A DNA stretch of 64,000 nucleotides from Prauserella_A sp040635515 (lineage in GTDB: Bacteria; Actinomycetota; Actinomycetes; Mycobacteriales; Pseudonocardiaceae). Position numbers and translations under genes: made by a program. Shown in pieces: positions 6,978-16,325 of the stretch; within the stretch, counting starts at the first letter, position 1; each line of letters opens with the position of its first letter. Where the stretch lies: contig JBEYHY010000004.1 in NCBI GenBank assembly GCA_040635515.1, positions 372,001 to 436,000 on the forward strand, written 5' to 3'. The notes under the pieces were generated by a model. The model worked only from the letters and a program-made list of their open reading frames with translations. It was not told the origin of the DNA and made no database searches.

Positions 6978-7718
6978 ATGAGCCTTGATCTTCTTGTACT
7001 CACCGCGGAACCCGAAGCCACCTCGGTACTGCCCGCTCTCGACCTCTTGCCGCACACGGTACGTGTCCGCGCTCCGGAGGTTACCGCGCTGCTCGACGCG
7101 GGTCACCGAGACGTGATCCTCCTCGACGCGCGTGCCGATCTCGCTTCGGCCAAAAGTCTGTGCAGGCTGCTTACCGGTTCCGGAGACGACGATGCGACGA
7201 CGCCGGTCATCGCGGTCGTCGGCGAAGGCGGTCTCGTCGCCGTGAGCGCCGAGTGGCGCGCCGACGACATTCTGTTGCCCACGGCCGGGCCTGCCGAGGT
7301 CGACGCACGGTTGCGGCTCGTCACCACCCGTGACGGCGCGGCGACCCAGGTCGACGCCGAGCTCAGGGTCGGCGACCTGGTGATCGACGAGGCGACCTAC
7401 ACGGCTCGGCTTCGCAAGCGGACGCTCGAACTCACCTACAAGGAGTTCGAGCTGCTCAAGTACCTCGCGCAGCATGCGGGAAGGGTCTTCACGAGGGCCC
7501 AGTTGCTCCAGGAAGTCTGGGGCTACGACTTCTTCGGCGGCACGCGCACGGTCGACGTGCACGTCAGGCGTCTGAGGGCGAAGCTGGGGCCCGAACACGA
7601 GCAGATGATCGGTACGGTCCGTAACGTCGGCTACAAGTTCGAGCGGCCGATGAAGGGCAAGAGCGCCCCCGCACCGCTGCCCGAGTCGTTCGAGGTGAGC
7701 CAGTTTTCCCGCCGCTGA
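6978..7718 (+). CDS. glnR: GlnR, OmpR-type nitrogen regulator
   Basis: A 246-residue response regulator with an N-terminal receiver-like domain (Asp50 in DVILLDARADL) and a C-terminal winged helix (LTYKEFELLKYLAQH...GTRTVDVHVRRLRAKLG...VGYKFE). Actinobacterial GlnR is an orphan regulator that activates glnA, amtB and other nitrogen genes, acting as a dimer with an atypical, largely unphosphorylated receiver (established for the family). The start is ATG 6978 (MSLDLLVL); a TATTCT sequence at 6914-6919 could be its -10. The next gene, mshD, starts 19 bases downstream, so the two are probably co-transcribed, matching Rv0818-Rv0819. Confidence 0.85.
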   Translation: MSLDLLVLTAEPEATSVLPALDLLPHTVRVRAPEVTALLDAGHRDVILLDARADLASAKSLCRLLTGSGDDDATTPVIAVVGEGGLVAVSAEWRADDILLPTAGPAEVDARLRLVTTRDGAATQVDAELRVGDLVIDEATYTARLRKRTLELTYKEFELLKYLAQHAGRVFTRAQLLQEVWGYDFFGGTRTVDVHVRRLRAKLGPEHEQMIGTVRNVGYKFERPMKGKSAPAPLPESFEVSQFSRR

Positions 7719-7737
7719 CCTTGGTTAGTCTCGACTC

Positions 7738-8643
7738 ATGGTGAACACAGTGTGGGTCGGCGAACTCGACGGCGCGCGCACCGACGAGGTGCGCGCGCTT
7801 TTGCTTGCGGCGAAGGCGAAAGACGGAAGGCCCGACGTCGAACAGTCGGGACCGTTGCCAGGGGACTTCACCGGAGGAGCACACCTGCTGGCGCGCGCCG
7901 GCGACGAACTCGTCGGCTACGCGCATCTCGACACCGGCGGGGATTCCTTCGGCCGCAAGGTCGCCGAGCTCATCGTGCACCCCGGGCATCGGCGCAACGG
8001 CTACGGCACTGCGCTCGTCGGCGCGCTCATCGAACGCGTCCCATCGGAGCTTCGCGTGTGGGCGCACGGAGATCACCCCGCCGCCGCGAGGATCGCGGAG
8101 CGCAAAGGCCTTGCCAGGGCAAGGGAACTGCTCGTGCTGCACGCCGAGGTGGCAGGCGCCGACTGGCCGGAGCCCGCGCCGCGCGAAGGCCACACACTGC
8201 GTACTTTCGTGCCGGGCGAGGACGAGCAGGCGGTGATCGACGTCAATGCCCGCGCCTTCGACTGGCATCCGGAGCAGGGCGCGCTGACGGTCGAACAGCT
8301 TAGGGAGACCGAGAAGGAGAGCTGGTTCGACCCGGAGGGCTTCTTCCTCGCCGAGGACGAGCGGGGAAAGGTCGTCGGCTTCCACTGGACAAAGGTGCAC
8401 CCGGCCGATCCGGAACGATTCGGAGGGCAGCCGGTCGGCGAGGTCTACGTCGTCGGCGTCGACCCTGGCGCGCAGGGCGGAGGACTCGGCAAGGTACTCA
8501 CCCTCGCCGGCCTGCGATACCTGCGCGACCGAGGCCTTTCCGACGTGATCCTCTACGTCGAGGGCGACAACGCTCCCGCCGTCGCCGTGTACACGAAACT
8601 GGGCTTCACGCGATACCAGGTCGACGTACAGTACGCGCGCTAG
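7738..8643 (+). CDS. mshD: Mycothiol synthase
   Basis: A 301-residue protein with two GNAT acetyltransferase domains. It catalyses the last step of mycothiol synthesis, acetylating Cys-GlcN-Ins with acetyl-CoA in the cytoplasm. The N-terminal domain carries ELIVHPGHRRNGYGTALV and the C-terminal, catalytic one EVYVVGVDPGAQGGGLGKVL, the acetyl-CoA loops, followed by VILYVEGDNAPAVAVYTKLGF. The length equals that of characterised MshD proteins. The start is ATG 7738. Its stop overlaps the convergent pstB stop by four bases, so no terminator separates them. Confidence 0.92.
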   Translation: MVNTVWVGELDGARTDEVRALLLAAKAKDGRPDVEQSGPLPGDFTGGAHLLARAGDELVGYAHLDTGGDSFGRKVAELIVHPGHRRNGYGTALVGALIERVPSELRVWAHGDHPAAARIAERKGLARARELLVLHAEVAGADWPEPAPREGHTLRTFVPGEDEQAVIDVNARAFDWHPEQGALTVEQLRETEKESWFDPEGFFLAEDERGKVVGFHWTKVHPADPERFGGQPVGEVYVVGVDPGAQGGGLGKVLTLAGLRYLRDRGLSDVILYVEGDNAPAVAVYTKLGFTRYQVDVQYAR

Positions 8644-9419
8644 CCGAATCGGCCGGAAATGTAGTCCTCCGTTGCCTTCTTGCTCGGCGTCGAGAAGATC
8701 TTCGTCGTCTCGTCGATCTCGACCAGCTCGCCGGGCTGGCCGACGCCGCGCAGGTTGAAGAACCCGGTCGAATCGCTGACCCTTGCCGCCTGCTGCATGT
8801 TGTGGGTCACGATGACGATCGTGTAGTTCTCCTTGAGCTCCAGCATCAGGTCCTCGATTGCCTGCGTGGAGATGGGGTCGAGCGCTGAGCACGGCTCGTC
8901 CATCAGCAGCACTTCCGGTTGCACCGCAATGGCTCTTGCGATGCACAGCCGCTGTTGCTGACCGCCGGAAAGCCCTGAACCCGGTTTGCCGAGCCGGTCT
9001 TTGACCTCCGGCCACAGGTTGGCCGCCCGCAGCGACCGCTCGACCACATCGTCCATTTCGGAGCGCTTCAGGCGTTTGTTGTTCAGCTTCAGTCCCGCCG
9101 CGACGTTGTCGTAGATCGACATCGTGGGGAAAGGGTTGGGGCGCTGGAAGACCATGCCGATCTGGCTGCGGACCTTCACCGGATCGACGCCCGTCGCGTA
9201 CAGATCCTGGTCGTCCATCACGACCTGGCCTTCGACCCTCGCGTTCGGCACGAGTTCGTGCATGCGGTTGAGAGTGCGGAGGAAGGTCGACTTGCCGCAA
9301 CCGGACGGGCCGATGAGCGCGGTGACCGCACGTGGCTGGATCGTCATCGACACGCCCTGCACGGCGAGGAACTTGTCGTAGTAGATGTCGAGATCCTTGA
9401 CCTCGATGCGCTTTGCCAC
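8640..9419 (-). CDS. pstB: Phosphate ABC transporter ATPase
   Basis: A 259-residue ABC ATPase that powers high-affinity phosphate uptake. It has Walker A GPSGCGKST (residues 37-45), signature LSGGQQQR, Walker B VLLMDEP, and the PstB-typical YYDKFLAVQGVSM opening. It is the last gene of pstSCAB, 45 bases after pstA. The positional equivalent in mycobacteria is phoT. It ends by overlapping the convergent mshD. Regulation is presumably from the PHO box upstream of pstS. Confidence 0.93.
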   Translation of the reverse strand: MAKRIEVKDLDIYYDKFLAVQGVSMTIQPRAVTALIGPSGCGKSTFLRTLNRMHELVPNARVEGQVVMDDQDLYATGVDPVKVRSQIGMVFQRPNPFPTMSIYDNVAAGLKLNNKRLKRSEMDDVVERSLRAANLWPEVKDRLGKPGSGLSGGQQQRLCIARAIAVQPEVLLMDEPCSALDPISTQAIEDLMLELKENYTIVIVTHNMQQAARVSDSTGFFNLRGVGQPGELVEIDETTKIFSTPSKKATEDYISGRFG

Positions 9420-9464
9420 AGTGGTTTCCTAGTCTTTCCGATTCGTCCTGGTGGCCGTTGCCGC

Positions 9465-10547
9465 TCAGCGGGTCTTCGGTGCGAACAGTCGGGAAATGAG
9501 CCTGGCGATGAGGTTGAGCACCATCACGATGATGATGAGCACCAGCGCTGCTGCCCACGCCCTGTCCGTGAACGCGAAGGCAGGGAACCCTGGATGGGCG
9601 TAGCTGTTGTACGAGAATACCGACAGGGTCGCCATTCGACCGTCGAACGGATCGAAGTTGTCGCTTGCCGTGATTCCCACGGTAACCAGCAGTGGCGCTG
9701 TTTCTCCGATTACGCGGGCGATGGCCAGCGTGACACCGGTCGCGATTCCCGCGAGCGCGGTCGGCAGCACCACCTTGAGAATCGTGCGCCACTTCGGCAC
9801 CGCGAGCGCGTACGAAGCCTCCCGCAACTCGTTGGGCACGAGTTTCAGCATTTCCTCCGTCGACCGCACGACGACGGGGATCATCAGCACGCTCAGCGCG
9901 ACCGCACCCATGATGCCCATGCGAACGCCGGGGCCGAAGAACAACGCGAACAACGCGTAGGCGAACAGACCGGCGACGATGGAGGGGATGCCGGTCATCA
10001 CGTCGACGAAGAAGGTGATGGCCTTCGCGAGCCGTCCCCTGCCGTACTCGACGAGGTAGATGGCGGTGAGCATGCCGATGGGCACCGAGATCACCGTGGC
10101 GAGCCCGGTGATGATGAGCGTGCCCATGATGGCGTGGTGGGCGCCGCCGCCCTCGCCGATGGCACCGCGCATCGAGTGCGTGAAGAACTCGGTGTCGAAC
10201 CGCGCGAGCCCGTTGGCGACGACCGTGACCACGACCGAGATGAGCGGCAGAAGCGCGAGCAGGAACGCGCAGGTCACCAGTGCCGTGACGAGCCGATCCG
10301 TCGCTTTCCTCGACCCCTCGATCATGCGGGACCAGGTGTAGACGATGAGCGTGTAGGAGAACGCGCCGAGAATGGCGCAGGCCGCCGCGTTCCAGCCGAG
10401 CAGCCACAGTCCCACAGCCGCGAGCACGACGAACAGCAGTGTCAGTTTCGGTCCGTGCCGGGGAAGCTGACCCGCGGTCAGCGGGGTGCCGTTCAACGGC
10501 GTGTAGAGGTCCGGCTCAGAGCTGGACGATGTCGCCTGTGTCGGCAT
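9465..10547 (-). CDS. pstA: Phosphate ABC transporter permease PstA
   Basis: A 360-residue integral membrane permease. Beyond the usual six PstA helices it has an N-terminal extension with two extra hydrophobic segments (LTLLFVVLAAVGLWLLGW and ACAILGAFSYTLIVY). The ABC permease loop is visible as ELREASYALAVPKWRTILKVVLPTALAG, the surface that docks on PstB. It forms the channel with PstC. Its start codon shares one base with the pstC stop region (10547), so the two are translationally coupled. Confidence 0.92.
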   Translation of the reverse strand: MPTQATSSSSEPDLYTPLNGTPLTAGQLPRHGPKLTLLFVVLAAVGLWLLGWNAAACAILGAFSYTLIVYTWSRMIEGSRKATDRLVTALVTCAFLLALLPLISVVVTVVANGLARFDTEFFTHSMRGAIGEGGGAHHAIMGTLIITGLATVISVPIGMLTAIYLVEYGRGRLAKAITFFVDVMTGIPSIVAGLFAYALFALFFGPGVRMGIMGAVALSVLMIPVVVRSTEEMLKLVPNELREASYALAVPKWRTILKVVLPTALAGIATGVTLAIARVIGETAPLLVTVGITASDNFDPFDGRMATLSVFSYNSYAHPGFPAFAFTDRAWAAALVLIIIVMVLNLIARLISRLFAPKTR

Positions 10548-11491
10548 CAGTTGGCTCCCGAGAATTCTTTACGCCGGTTGATGACTCCGCGGGCGATCAT
10601 GTTCACGACCAGCGTGATGGCGAACAGGACGAGACCCGAAGCGATCAGCGTGTTGACGCTGAGCCCCGTCGACTCGGGGAACTGGAGTGCGATGTTCGCC
10701 GCGATCGTCGAAGGATTGCCGCTGCTGATCAGGTTCAGCGTGACTCCGCCCGACACCGAGAGCACGATGGCGACGGCCATCGTCTCGCCGAGCGCCCTTC
10801 CGAGCCCGAGCATCGAGGCGCCGATGATGCTTGAGCGCCCGAACGGCAGCACGGCCATGCGGATCATTTCCCAGCGGGTCGCGCCGAGCGCCAGCGATGC
10901 TTCCTCGTGCAGCCTCGGTGTCTGCAGGAACGCCTCGCGCACGACGGCCGTGATGATCGGCAGGATCATCACGGCGAGCACGATGATCGCGACCAGCATC
11001 GTGCGGCCGGTCGACGAAGGGGGACCCGCGAAGAACGGGATGAAGCCGAGGTACTCGGAAAGCCACGTCGTCGGCGCCACCGTCAGCGGCGCGAGCACCT
11101 GCATGCCCCACAGGCCGTAGATGATGGAAGGCACGGCGGCCAGCAGATCGATCAGGTAGCCGAGCACCTTCGCGATGCGGCGGTGCGCGTAGTAGGTGAT
11201 GAACAAAGCGATGGCCACCGCGAGCGGCACCGCGATCACGAGCGCGAACAGCGCGGAGATCAGCGTGCCGAACAGCAGTGGCCATACGTAGACGAGCAGT
11301 CCCTCGCCACCGGGTATGTCCTCGGCGGGCGCCGTGAGTGCCGGCCAGGCCTCCGTGACGAGAAACGCGGCGACCCCGGCGAGTGCGATGAGGATCAGCA
11401 CTCCCGCTCCGGTGGACAGGCCCGAGAAGATGCGGTCCCCTGGCCGTTGTGGCACACGGCGCGTGCTCGGACTAGTTGTGCTCGGGGGCAC
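10547..11491 (-). CDS. pstC: Phosphate ABC transporter permease PstC
   Basis: A 314-residue permease with six transmembrane helices; the EAA-type loop reads HEEASLALGATRWEMIRMAVLPFG. The start chosen is GTG 11489-11491 (VPPSTTSP), because AAGGAAGG lies seven bases upstream of it; a GTG six codons further upstream is open but lacks a ribosome site. It follows pstS after 83 bases that contain a stable hairpin. With PstA it forms the phosphate channel. Confidence 0.9.
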   Translation of the reverse strand: MPPSTTSPSTRRVPQRPGDRIFSGLSTGAGVLILIALAGVAAFLVTEAWPALTAPAEDIPGGEGLLVYVWPLLFGTLISALFALVIAVPLAVAIALFITYYAHRRIAKVLGYLIDLLAAVPSIIYGLWGMQVLAPLTVAPTTWLSEYLGFIPFFAGPPSSTGRTMLVAIIVLAVMILPIITAVVREAFLQTPRLHEEASLALGATRWEMIRMAVLPFGRSSIIGASMLGLGRALGETMAVAIVLSVSGGVTLNLISSGNPSTIAANIALQFPESTGLSVNTLIASGLVLFAITLVVNMIARGVINRRKEFSGAN

Positions 11492-11515
11492 TGTCGATCC
11501 TTCCTTCACGCGGAT

Positions 11516-11549
11516 GTCCGGGTGGCCACCTCGCGGTGACCACCCGGAC
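11516..11549 (-). terminator. Hairpin between pstS and pstC, likely partial terminator
   Basis: Perfect 10-base arms, GTCCGGGTGG at 11516-11525 and CCACCCGGAC at 11540-11549, with a 14-base loop. Placed just after the pstS stop and before the pstC ribosome site. Binding-protein genes are often followed by such attenuating or mRNA-stabilising hairpins, giving more PstS than permease (known for other importers, inferred here). Confidence 0.65.
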
Positions 11550-11574
11550 TGGGTGGAGCCGGGCTGATGTCAGC

Positions 11575-12669
11575 TCAGCTCTTCGGCCCGGAGATCGCGT
11601 CGACCGCAGGCTGGATCTGCTGGCGCAACGCGTCCGAGATGGGGGCGGAGCCGGCGGCGTCGGCGGCGCTCGTCTGACCTTCTTCACTGATGATGTAGTT
11701 GAAGTACGCCTTCACAAGGTCTGCCTTCGCGGCGTCGTCGTACTGCGAGCACGCGATGGCGTAGGAGACGAGCACGATCGGGTAGGTGCCGTCGGCGGTG
11801 GTGTCCCTCGCGAGGTCGTAGGCGAAGCTGTACTCGCCGCGGCCCTCGTGCCGCTCGGAGACCTCAAGCACCTTGGCCGCCGCCTCAGGCGAGTACTCGA
11901 CGAACTGGTCGCCGACGCCGACCTTGACGGTGCTCAGCTCGCCCGCCTGGCTCGCGTCGATGTAGCCGATGGTGCCGTTGCCACCGGAAACCGCCTGCCT
12001 GACACCAGAGGTGCCCTGCGCGGCCTCGCCGCCGCTCACCGGCCAGTCGCCGCTGACCTCGTGCGGCCAGTCCTGCTCAGCGGCCGAGGTCAGGTACTCG
12101 ACGAAGTTCTCGGTGGTGCCCGACTCGTCTGAGCGGTTCACCGGGGTGATCGCGGTGTCGGGAAGCTCGGCATCGGGGTTGTCGGCCGCGATGGCGGGGT
12201 CGTTCCACTTCGTGATCTTCTGGTCGAAGATCTTGGCGATCGTGCCGGGCTTGAGGTTGAGGCTGTCGACGCCTTCGAGGTTGAAGATGACCGCGATCGG
12301 CGAGACGTAGGCGGGAACCTCGACAAGCTGCCCGCAGCGCTCCTGCGCGGCGGCGAGCTCCTCGTCATCGAGGTAGGCGTCCGTGCCACCGAAGTCGGAT
12401 CCGCCGTTGATGAACTGTTCGCGACCGCCACCGGAGCCGATGGGGTCGTAGTTCACGGTGGCGTCGAGGTTCTTCTTGACGAAACCTGCCTGCCATGCCT
12501 GCTGTGCGGCGTCCTGCGAACTCGCGCCCGCACCCGAGATCGTTCCCGCGAGACCGCTGCCGTCGCCCTGTCCACCTTGCTCGTTGGCCGAGCCGCAGGC
12601 CGCAAGGCCGAAGGTGAGCGCGGCTGCCGCCGGGAGGGCGATTACGCGGCCCAGGGTGGTACGCTTCAC
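11575..12669 (-). CDS. pstS: Phosphate-binding lipoprotein PstS
   Basis: A 364-residue extracytoplasmic lipoprotein. The signal peptide ends in the lipobox LAAC (residues ~22-25), then a Gly-rich linker and the two-lobed phosphate-binding domain, with the family motifs ISGAGASSQDAAQQAW, GSGGGREQF and NRSDESGTTENF, the last contributing phosphate contacts. The start is GTG 12667-12669 behind GGAAGAGG; a longer frame upstream has no ribosome site. It is the first gene of pstSCAB and is preceded by a PHO-box-like repeat. The length is normal. Confidence 0.93.
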   Translation of the reverse strand: MKRTTLGRVIALPAAAALTFGLAACGSANEQGGQGDGSGLAGTISGAGASSQDAAQQAWQAGFVKKNLDATVNYDPIGSGGGREQFINGGSDFGGTDAYLDDEELAAAQERCGQLVEVPAYVSPIAVIFNLEGVDSLNLKPGTIAKIFDQKITKWNDPAIAADNPDAELPDTAITPVNRSDESGTTENFVEYLTSAAEQDWPHEVSGDWPVSGGEAAQGTSGVRQAVSGGNGTIGYIDASQAGELSTVKVGVGDQFVEYSPEAAAKVLEVSERHEGRGEYSFAYDLARDTTADGTYPIVLVSYAIACSQYDDAAKADLVKAYFNYIISEEGQTSAADAAGSAPISDALRQQIQPAVDAISGPKS

Positions 12670-12767
12670 AATTAACCTCTTCCGGATTTCCGCGGTCGGC
12701 AGCAGCCGCCGCTGAGGAATGCTCACGTTTCTGGACGCTATGGGCGCTACGTGACACCGCAGGGCAG

Positions 12768-12789
12768 TGCGGATGAACGAAGCATGAAC
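12768..12789 (-). promoter_or_regulatory. PHO box (two 11-bp direct repeats) upstream of pstS
   Basis: Read on the minus strand, GTTCATGCTTC is followed directly by GTTCATCCGCA, two direct repeats whose GTTCAT cores are spaced exactly 11 bases. Streptomyces PhoP binds 11-base direct repeats starting GTTCACC in phosphate genes (established). A more degenerate third unit may precede. It lies about 100 bases upstream of the pstS GTG. PhoP control is inferred. Confidence 0.7.
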
Positions 12790-12906
12790 GACACCTGACA
12801 AAGAGCCGACGTCACAGCGACGTAACGGAGTCGTGACGGTGTGTTGGCCCGTGGGGCGACGGTGGTCATACGGAAGGTGGCCGATCAGTGCGGATGGAGT
12901 TCCGGA

Positions 12907-13572
12907 CTACAGTTCGCTGCCGCCGCTTGAGCCCGGCATTTGCCCTGTGACAACGAAAACGATCCGTCTGGCCACCGAGACGGCGTGGTCGGCGTACCGC
13001 TCGTAGAACCGGCCGAGCAAGGTCACGTCGACAGCCGCGGCGACGCCGTGCGGCCAGTCCTTGTCCATGATCACGGTGAACAGGTGCCGGTGGATGTCGT
13101 CCACCTCGTCGTCGTCGGTCTCGATGGACCGTGCCACCTCGACGTCCTTCGACCTGATCACGTCTTCGGCCCTGCGGGCGAGCCGGACGTCGACCTCGCC
13201 CATCTTGGCGAAGTAGGGCCGGACCGGCTCGGGAAGAACGGGATCCGGGTGTCTCCGGCGGGCCGCCTTGGCGACGTGCAGGGCCAGATCGCCCATCCGC
13301 TCAAGGCTTTCCGCGGCGTGGAGTGCCGCCACGACGACCCTCAGGTCCGTCGCGACCGGTGCCTGGAGTGCGAGCAGTGCGTAAGCCTGCTCCTCGCAGT
13401 CGGCTCGTGCGTTGTCCACTGCCACGTCATCACTGATGACCTGTTCGGCCAATCCGAGATCCGATTCCAGCAGCGCCTGTGTCGCCCGCTCCATGGCATC
13501 GGCGACCTGGCTGGACATTCTCGCCAGGTTCTCGGCAAGGTTGTCGAGTTCAACGTGGTAAGCCTCGCGCAT
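12907..13572 (-). CDS. phoU: Phosphate-signalling regulator PhoU
   Basis: A 221-residue all-helical protein with two PhoU repeats, opening MREAYHVELDNLAENLARM and containing the metal-site helices LERMGDLALHVAKAARR and FYERYADHAVSVARR, each with the E/DxxxD pattern. PhoU dampens the PhoR-PhoP response and modulates Pst transport. The start is ATG 13570-13572; the open frame further upstream is unlikely. It is on the same strand as pstS but upstream of it, separated by about 240 bases with the PHO box, so it is probably a separate unit. Equivalent of phoY2. Confidence 0.9.
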   Translation of the reverse strand: MREAYHVELDNLAENLARMSSQVADAMERATQALLESDLGLAEQVISDDVAVDNARADCEEQAYALLALQAPVATDLRVVVAALHAAESLERMGDLALHVAKAARRRHPDPVLPEPVRPYFAKMGEVDVRLARRAEDVIRSKDVEVARSIETDDDEVDDIHRHLFTVIMDKDWPHGVAAAVDVTLLGRFYERYADHAVSVARRIVFVVTGQMPGSSGGSEL

Positions 13573-13651
13573 ACCGGCCACCTTACGTCGGGCTCCCGAC
13601 GGCTGTCGCATCGCGAAGTGAACCGCGGGTGAACCGGAGCTGACAACTGGG

Positions 13652-16138
13652 CTACGCGGGCGCCGCCTGCTGGTCTTCGGTCGCTCCGTCCGCCTGCTGA
13701 GGCGAATCCTCTTCCTCCTCGCCGGGCAGCGGGGTGTTCTCGATCAATGCGTGGAAGAGCGCCTTCGTGTCCGCTTCGAGCAGTTCCTCGTTGCCGTTGT
13801 CGTTGGCCTCGCCCACCGTCGGCACCGTCATGAACTGCACCGCTCCGGCGCTGAGGCCCTGCATCGACTGTGCGAGCGTCAGCAGCTGGTCGACACCGAT
13901 GTTCTCGCCGAATGTCGATTCGGCGAACGCGGTGACGAAACTGGTGAGCTTGCCGACATCGAGCAGGACGTCCTTGGACAAGGTCGCCTTCAGCAGCGAA
14001 GCCATGAACTCCTGTTGCCGTTGCATGCGGCCGTAGTCGGAGAAGGTGGGGTCGCCGTAGACCTTGCGGGCCCTGACGAAGTTGAGTGCCTGTTCGCCGC
14101 GCAGTCGCACCTCGCCGGTTTCGGCGACGATCAGCCCCAGTTCCTGATCGCGCATCGGCTCTTCGATGTTCATGACGACTCCGCCGACGGCGTCGACCAT
14201 GCCCTTGAAGCCCTGGAAGTCGATGCCGACGAAGTGGTTGATCTTCATGCCGGAGATCTGCTGGATGACCTTGGTGACACAGCGAGGACCGCCGACGGTG
14301 AACGCGGAGTTGAGTTTCACCGTGTCCTGGCCGGGGACGATCTCGGCGTAGTCGCCGGTCTCCGGGTCCCATCGCTCGCAGTCGGGCCGCGAGATCTCCA
14401 GGTCGCGCGGGAACGAAACGACGACGGCTCGCTGCCTGTCCTTCGGCACGTGCGCGATCATCACCGTGTCCGAACGGGCACCGGGGATGCCGCTCGAATC
14501 GCCGACGTGGTCCTCGAGTTCGGCGCCTTCTCTCGTGTCGGAGCCGACGATCAGGAAGTTCGCGTCGCCGACCTGACCCGCCGCGTTGCGGATGTCCTTC
14601 GAGTTCTCGTCGAGCGCGGCAATCTCGTTGAACTGGGAGTTGAACCAGGTCTTCGCACCCCATGCGATGCCGGTCGCGAGAAACACCAGCACGGCGACGG
14701 CGATCGCGGTGATCCTGCCCGCGAGCATCGCGCGCTGGTTGCGGCGCTCCTTTTTCTCCTGGAGGCGCGTCTGCGGCGCGGCCTTGGCGGAGTCGTCGTC
14801 CGACTCTCCGGTTTTTCCGTCGGCTCCGTCAGCGTTGTCGTGGTCGTCCTTGTGGTCGTCCGCGTCGTGGCCATCGGCGCCGACCTTGCTGCCGACCGCC
14901 GTCGTGGCGACCGTGACGGCTCGGTGCAGTTTCGTTCTCGTCTGCTCAAGCCTTGCGACGAGCTTGTCCCTGCGTTCCCTGCGGGAGCGCTCCTCGGCTT
15001 CGAGTTCGTCGTGCGCGGCACCGAACCTCGCGAGGGAGTCGTCGATCTTGCGGCGATACTTCGTGGCGTCGTCGACCGGCTCCATCTGGTCGGTCATCGT
15101 CAGCCGGTCTTCCAGCGAGCGCTCGGGCGGTGGCTGCGGAGGCCGCCTAGGCCGGGGCGGGGCGGGTGGCCGCTGAGCCGGTTGAGGCGGATTCGCCTGA
15201 GCGGGAGGCGGTGAGTCGAGGTCGCCTTCGAGTACCGCGGCCACGTTGCGGGTCGGCTGGTCGGGCGAGACGAGGTCCTGCCTCGGCGCTTCCTTGCCCG
15301 GCGCTGGACGTGCTTGTTCGGGGCGCTGTTGCTCCGGGCGCTGCTGTTCCGGGCGCTGTGCCTCGGGAACGGGCGCCACGCGCGGAGCCTGCGGCGGCTG
15401 TGCAGGCTGCGTGGGTTGTGGCGGCTGTGCTGGTTGCGGAGCCTCCGGCCTGCGCTGTTGTTGCCTGCCTTGCTCCTGCCGGAGGGCGTTCTCCCGTACC
15501 GGGAGCTGGCGAGGGGGTTGCTGCCTCGGCTCCGGCCGCGCCATCTCGGGCCGGGATTCCGGCCTGCGTGGCCGCTGCCGGGGTTGTTCCTGACGCGGTT
15601 CCGGCTCCGCTTGCGGAGCTTCGAAATGGGGGCGCTCTTGCCGGGGCTCGGGGCGGGGCGGGGGCGGGGGTTGCCTTCGCGGTGTCTGGGTCGCGGGGGG
15701 TGTCGGCGCCGGTCGGGGGTACGGGCCTGACCCCATGGGTTCGCGACGCTGATTCCGGGGAGGCGGTTGTGCCTGCGGAGGTTGCGCCTGCCTCGGCGGT
15801 TGCCGGGGTGGTTCCTCACGCCGCGGCGGCGCGGGTCTGCGCGGCGGGGCGGGAGGTCGCCGGGGAGGCGTTTCAGCGGCGGGCGGTTCGTGATGCCGGG
15901 CTGCCTGCGGATTCGGCAGTGGCTGCTGCCCCGTTTCGAATCGGGGGCGACGGCCGGTGTGCCTGGCGACGACCTCCGAGACGCTGATGCCGCCCGCGTC
16001 GTCGAGTGAACGCCTGCGCTTGCGCTCGGCCGCCTTGCGGTTGAGCTGCGCGCGAGCCCGCCACTCGTCCGCCTGTGAGGTGGTGCCGTCGGTGTCGTGA
16101 GTGCCGGGAGTGCTGTTGTCGGTGTCTTCGTCGGACAC
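13652..16138 (-). CDS. LytR-CpsA-Psr protein with long Pro/Gln/Arg-rich cytoplasmic tail
   Basis: An 828-residue cell-wall ligase candidate. Residues ~75-330 are a low-complexity Pro/Gln/Arg/Glu region, followed by charged helices, one transmembrane helix near residues 470-495 (AIAVAVLVFLATGIAWGAKTW) and an extracytoplasmic LCP domain (~535-715) with the phosphate-binding arginines in SDTVMIAHVPKDR and VSFPRDLEI and in NFVRARK. LCP enzymes transfer glycopolymers, arabinogalactan in mycobacteria, onto peptidoglycan. The start is GTG 16136-16138 behind AAAGGAGAG; the frame is open for another 38 codons upstream without a ribosome site. The tail ends in an acidic, Gln-rich stretch. Positional match to Rv0822c, which is shorter. 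The cytoplasmic tail probably docks other wall or division proteins (inference). Confidence 0.88.
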   Translation of the reverse strand: MSDEDTDNSTPGTHDTDGTTSQADEWRARAQLNRKAAERKRRRSLDDAGGISVSEVVARHTGRRPRFETGQQPLPNPQAARHHEPPAAETPPRRPPAPPRRPAPPRREEPPRQPPRQAQPPQAQPPPRNQRREPMGSGPYPRPAPTPPATQTPRRQPPPPPRPEPRQERPHFEAPQAEPEPRQEQPRQRPRRPESRPEMARPEPRQQPPRQLPVRENALRQEQGRQQQRRPEAPQPAQPPQPTQPAQPPQAPRVAPVPEAQRPEQQRPEQQRPEQARPAPGKEAPRQDLVSPDQPTRNVAAVLEGDLDSPPPAQANPPQPAQRPPAPPRPRRPPQPPPERSLEDRLTMTDQMEPVDDATKYRRKIDDSLARFGAAHDELEAEERSRRERRDKLVARLEQTRTKLHRAVTVATTAVGSKVGADGHDADDHKDDHDNADGADGKTGESDDDSAKAAPQTRLQEKKERRNQRAMLAGRITAIAVAVLVFLATGIAWGAKTWFNSQFNEIAALDENSKDIRNAAGQVGDANFLIVGSDTREGAELEDHVGDSSGIPGARSDTVMIAHVPKDRQRAVVVSFPRDLEISRPDCERWDPETGDYAEIVPGQDTVKLNSAFTVGGPRCVTKVIQQISGMKINHFVGIDFQGFKGMVDAVGGVVMNIEEPMRDQELGLIVAETGEVRLRGEQALNFVRARKVYGDPTFSDYGRMQRQQEFMASLLKATLSKDVLLDVGKLTSFVTAFAESTFGENIGVDQLLTLAQSMQGLSAGAVQFMTVPTVGEANDNGNEELLEADTKALFHALIENTPLPGEEEEDSPQQADGATEDQQAAPA

Positions 16139-16325
16139 GCACTCTCCTTTCGCACTCACGGTTTCCAGGCGGACCCCGGAACTCCTTGCTTTGATCGTCC
16201 CGTGGCAAGCGTTCGTTATCGTACGGATATCCGCCGTTCGTGACGACACCAAGCCGTGACTTTTTTACGCAGAGTTGTTCCGCAGGGCCATTAGAGCCAC
16301 GGTGGAGGGACCTTGCCCGGTGAAC

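Noticed and set aside
7564..10407. 947-codon minus-strand ORF
   Set aside because: It is a GC-driven shadow frame across glnR, mshD, pstB and pstA with Arg/His-rich, low-complexity translation.
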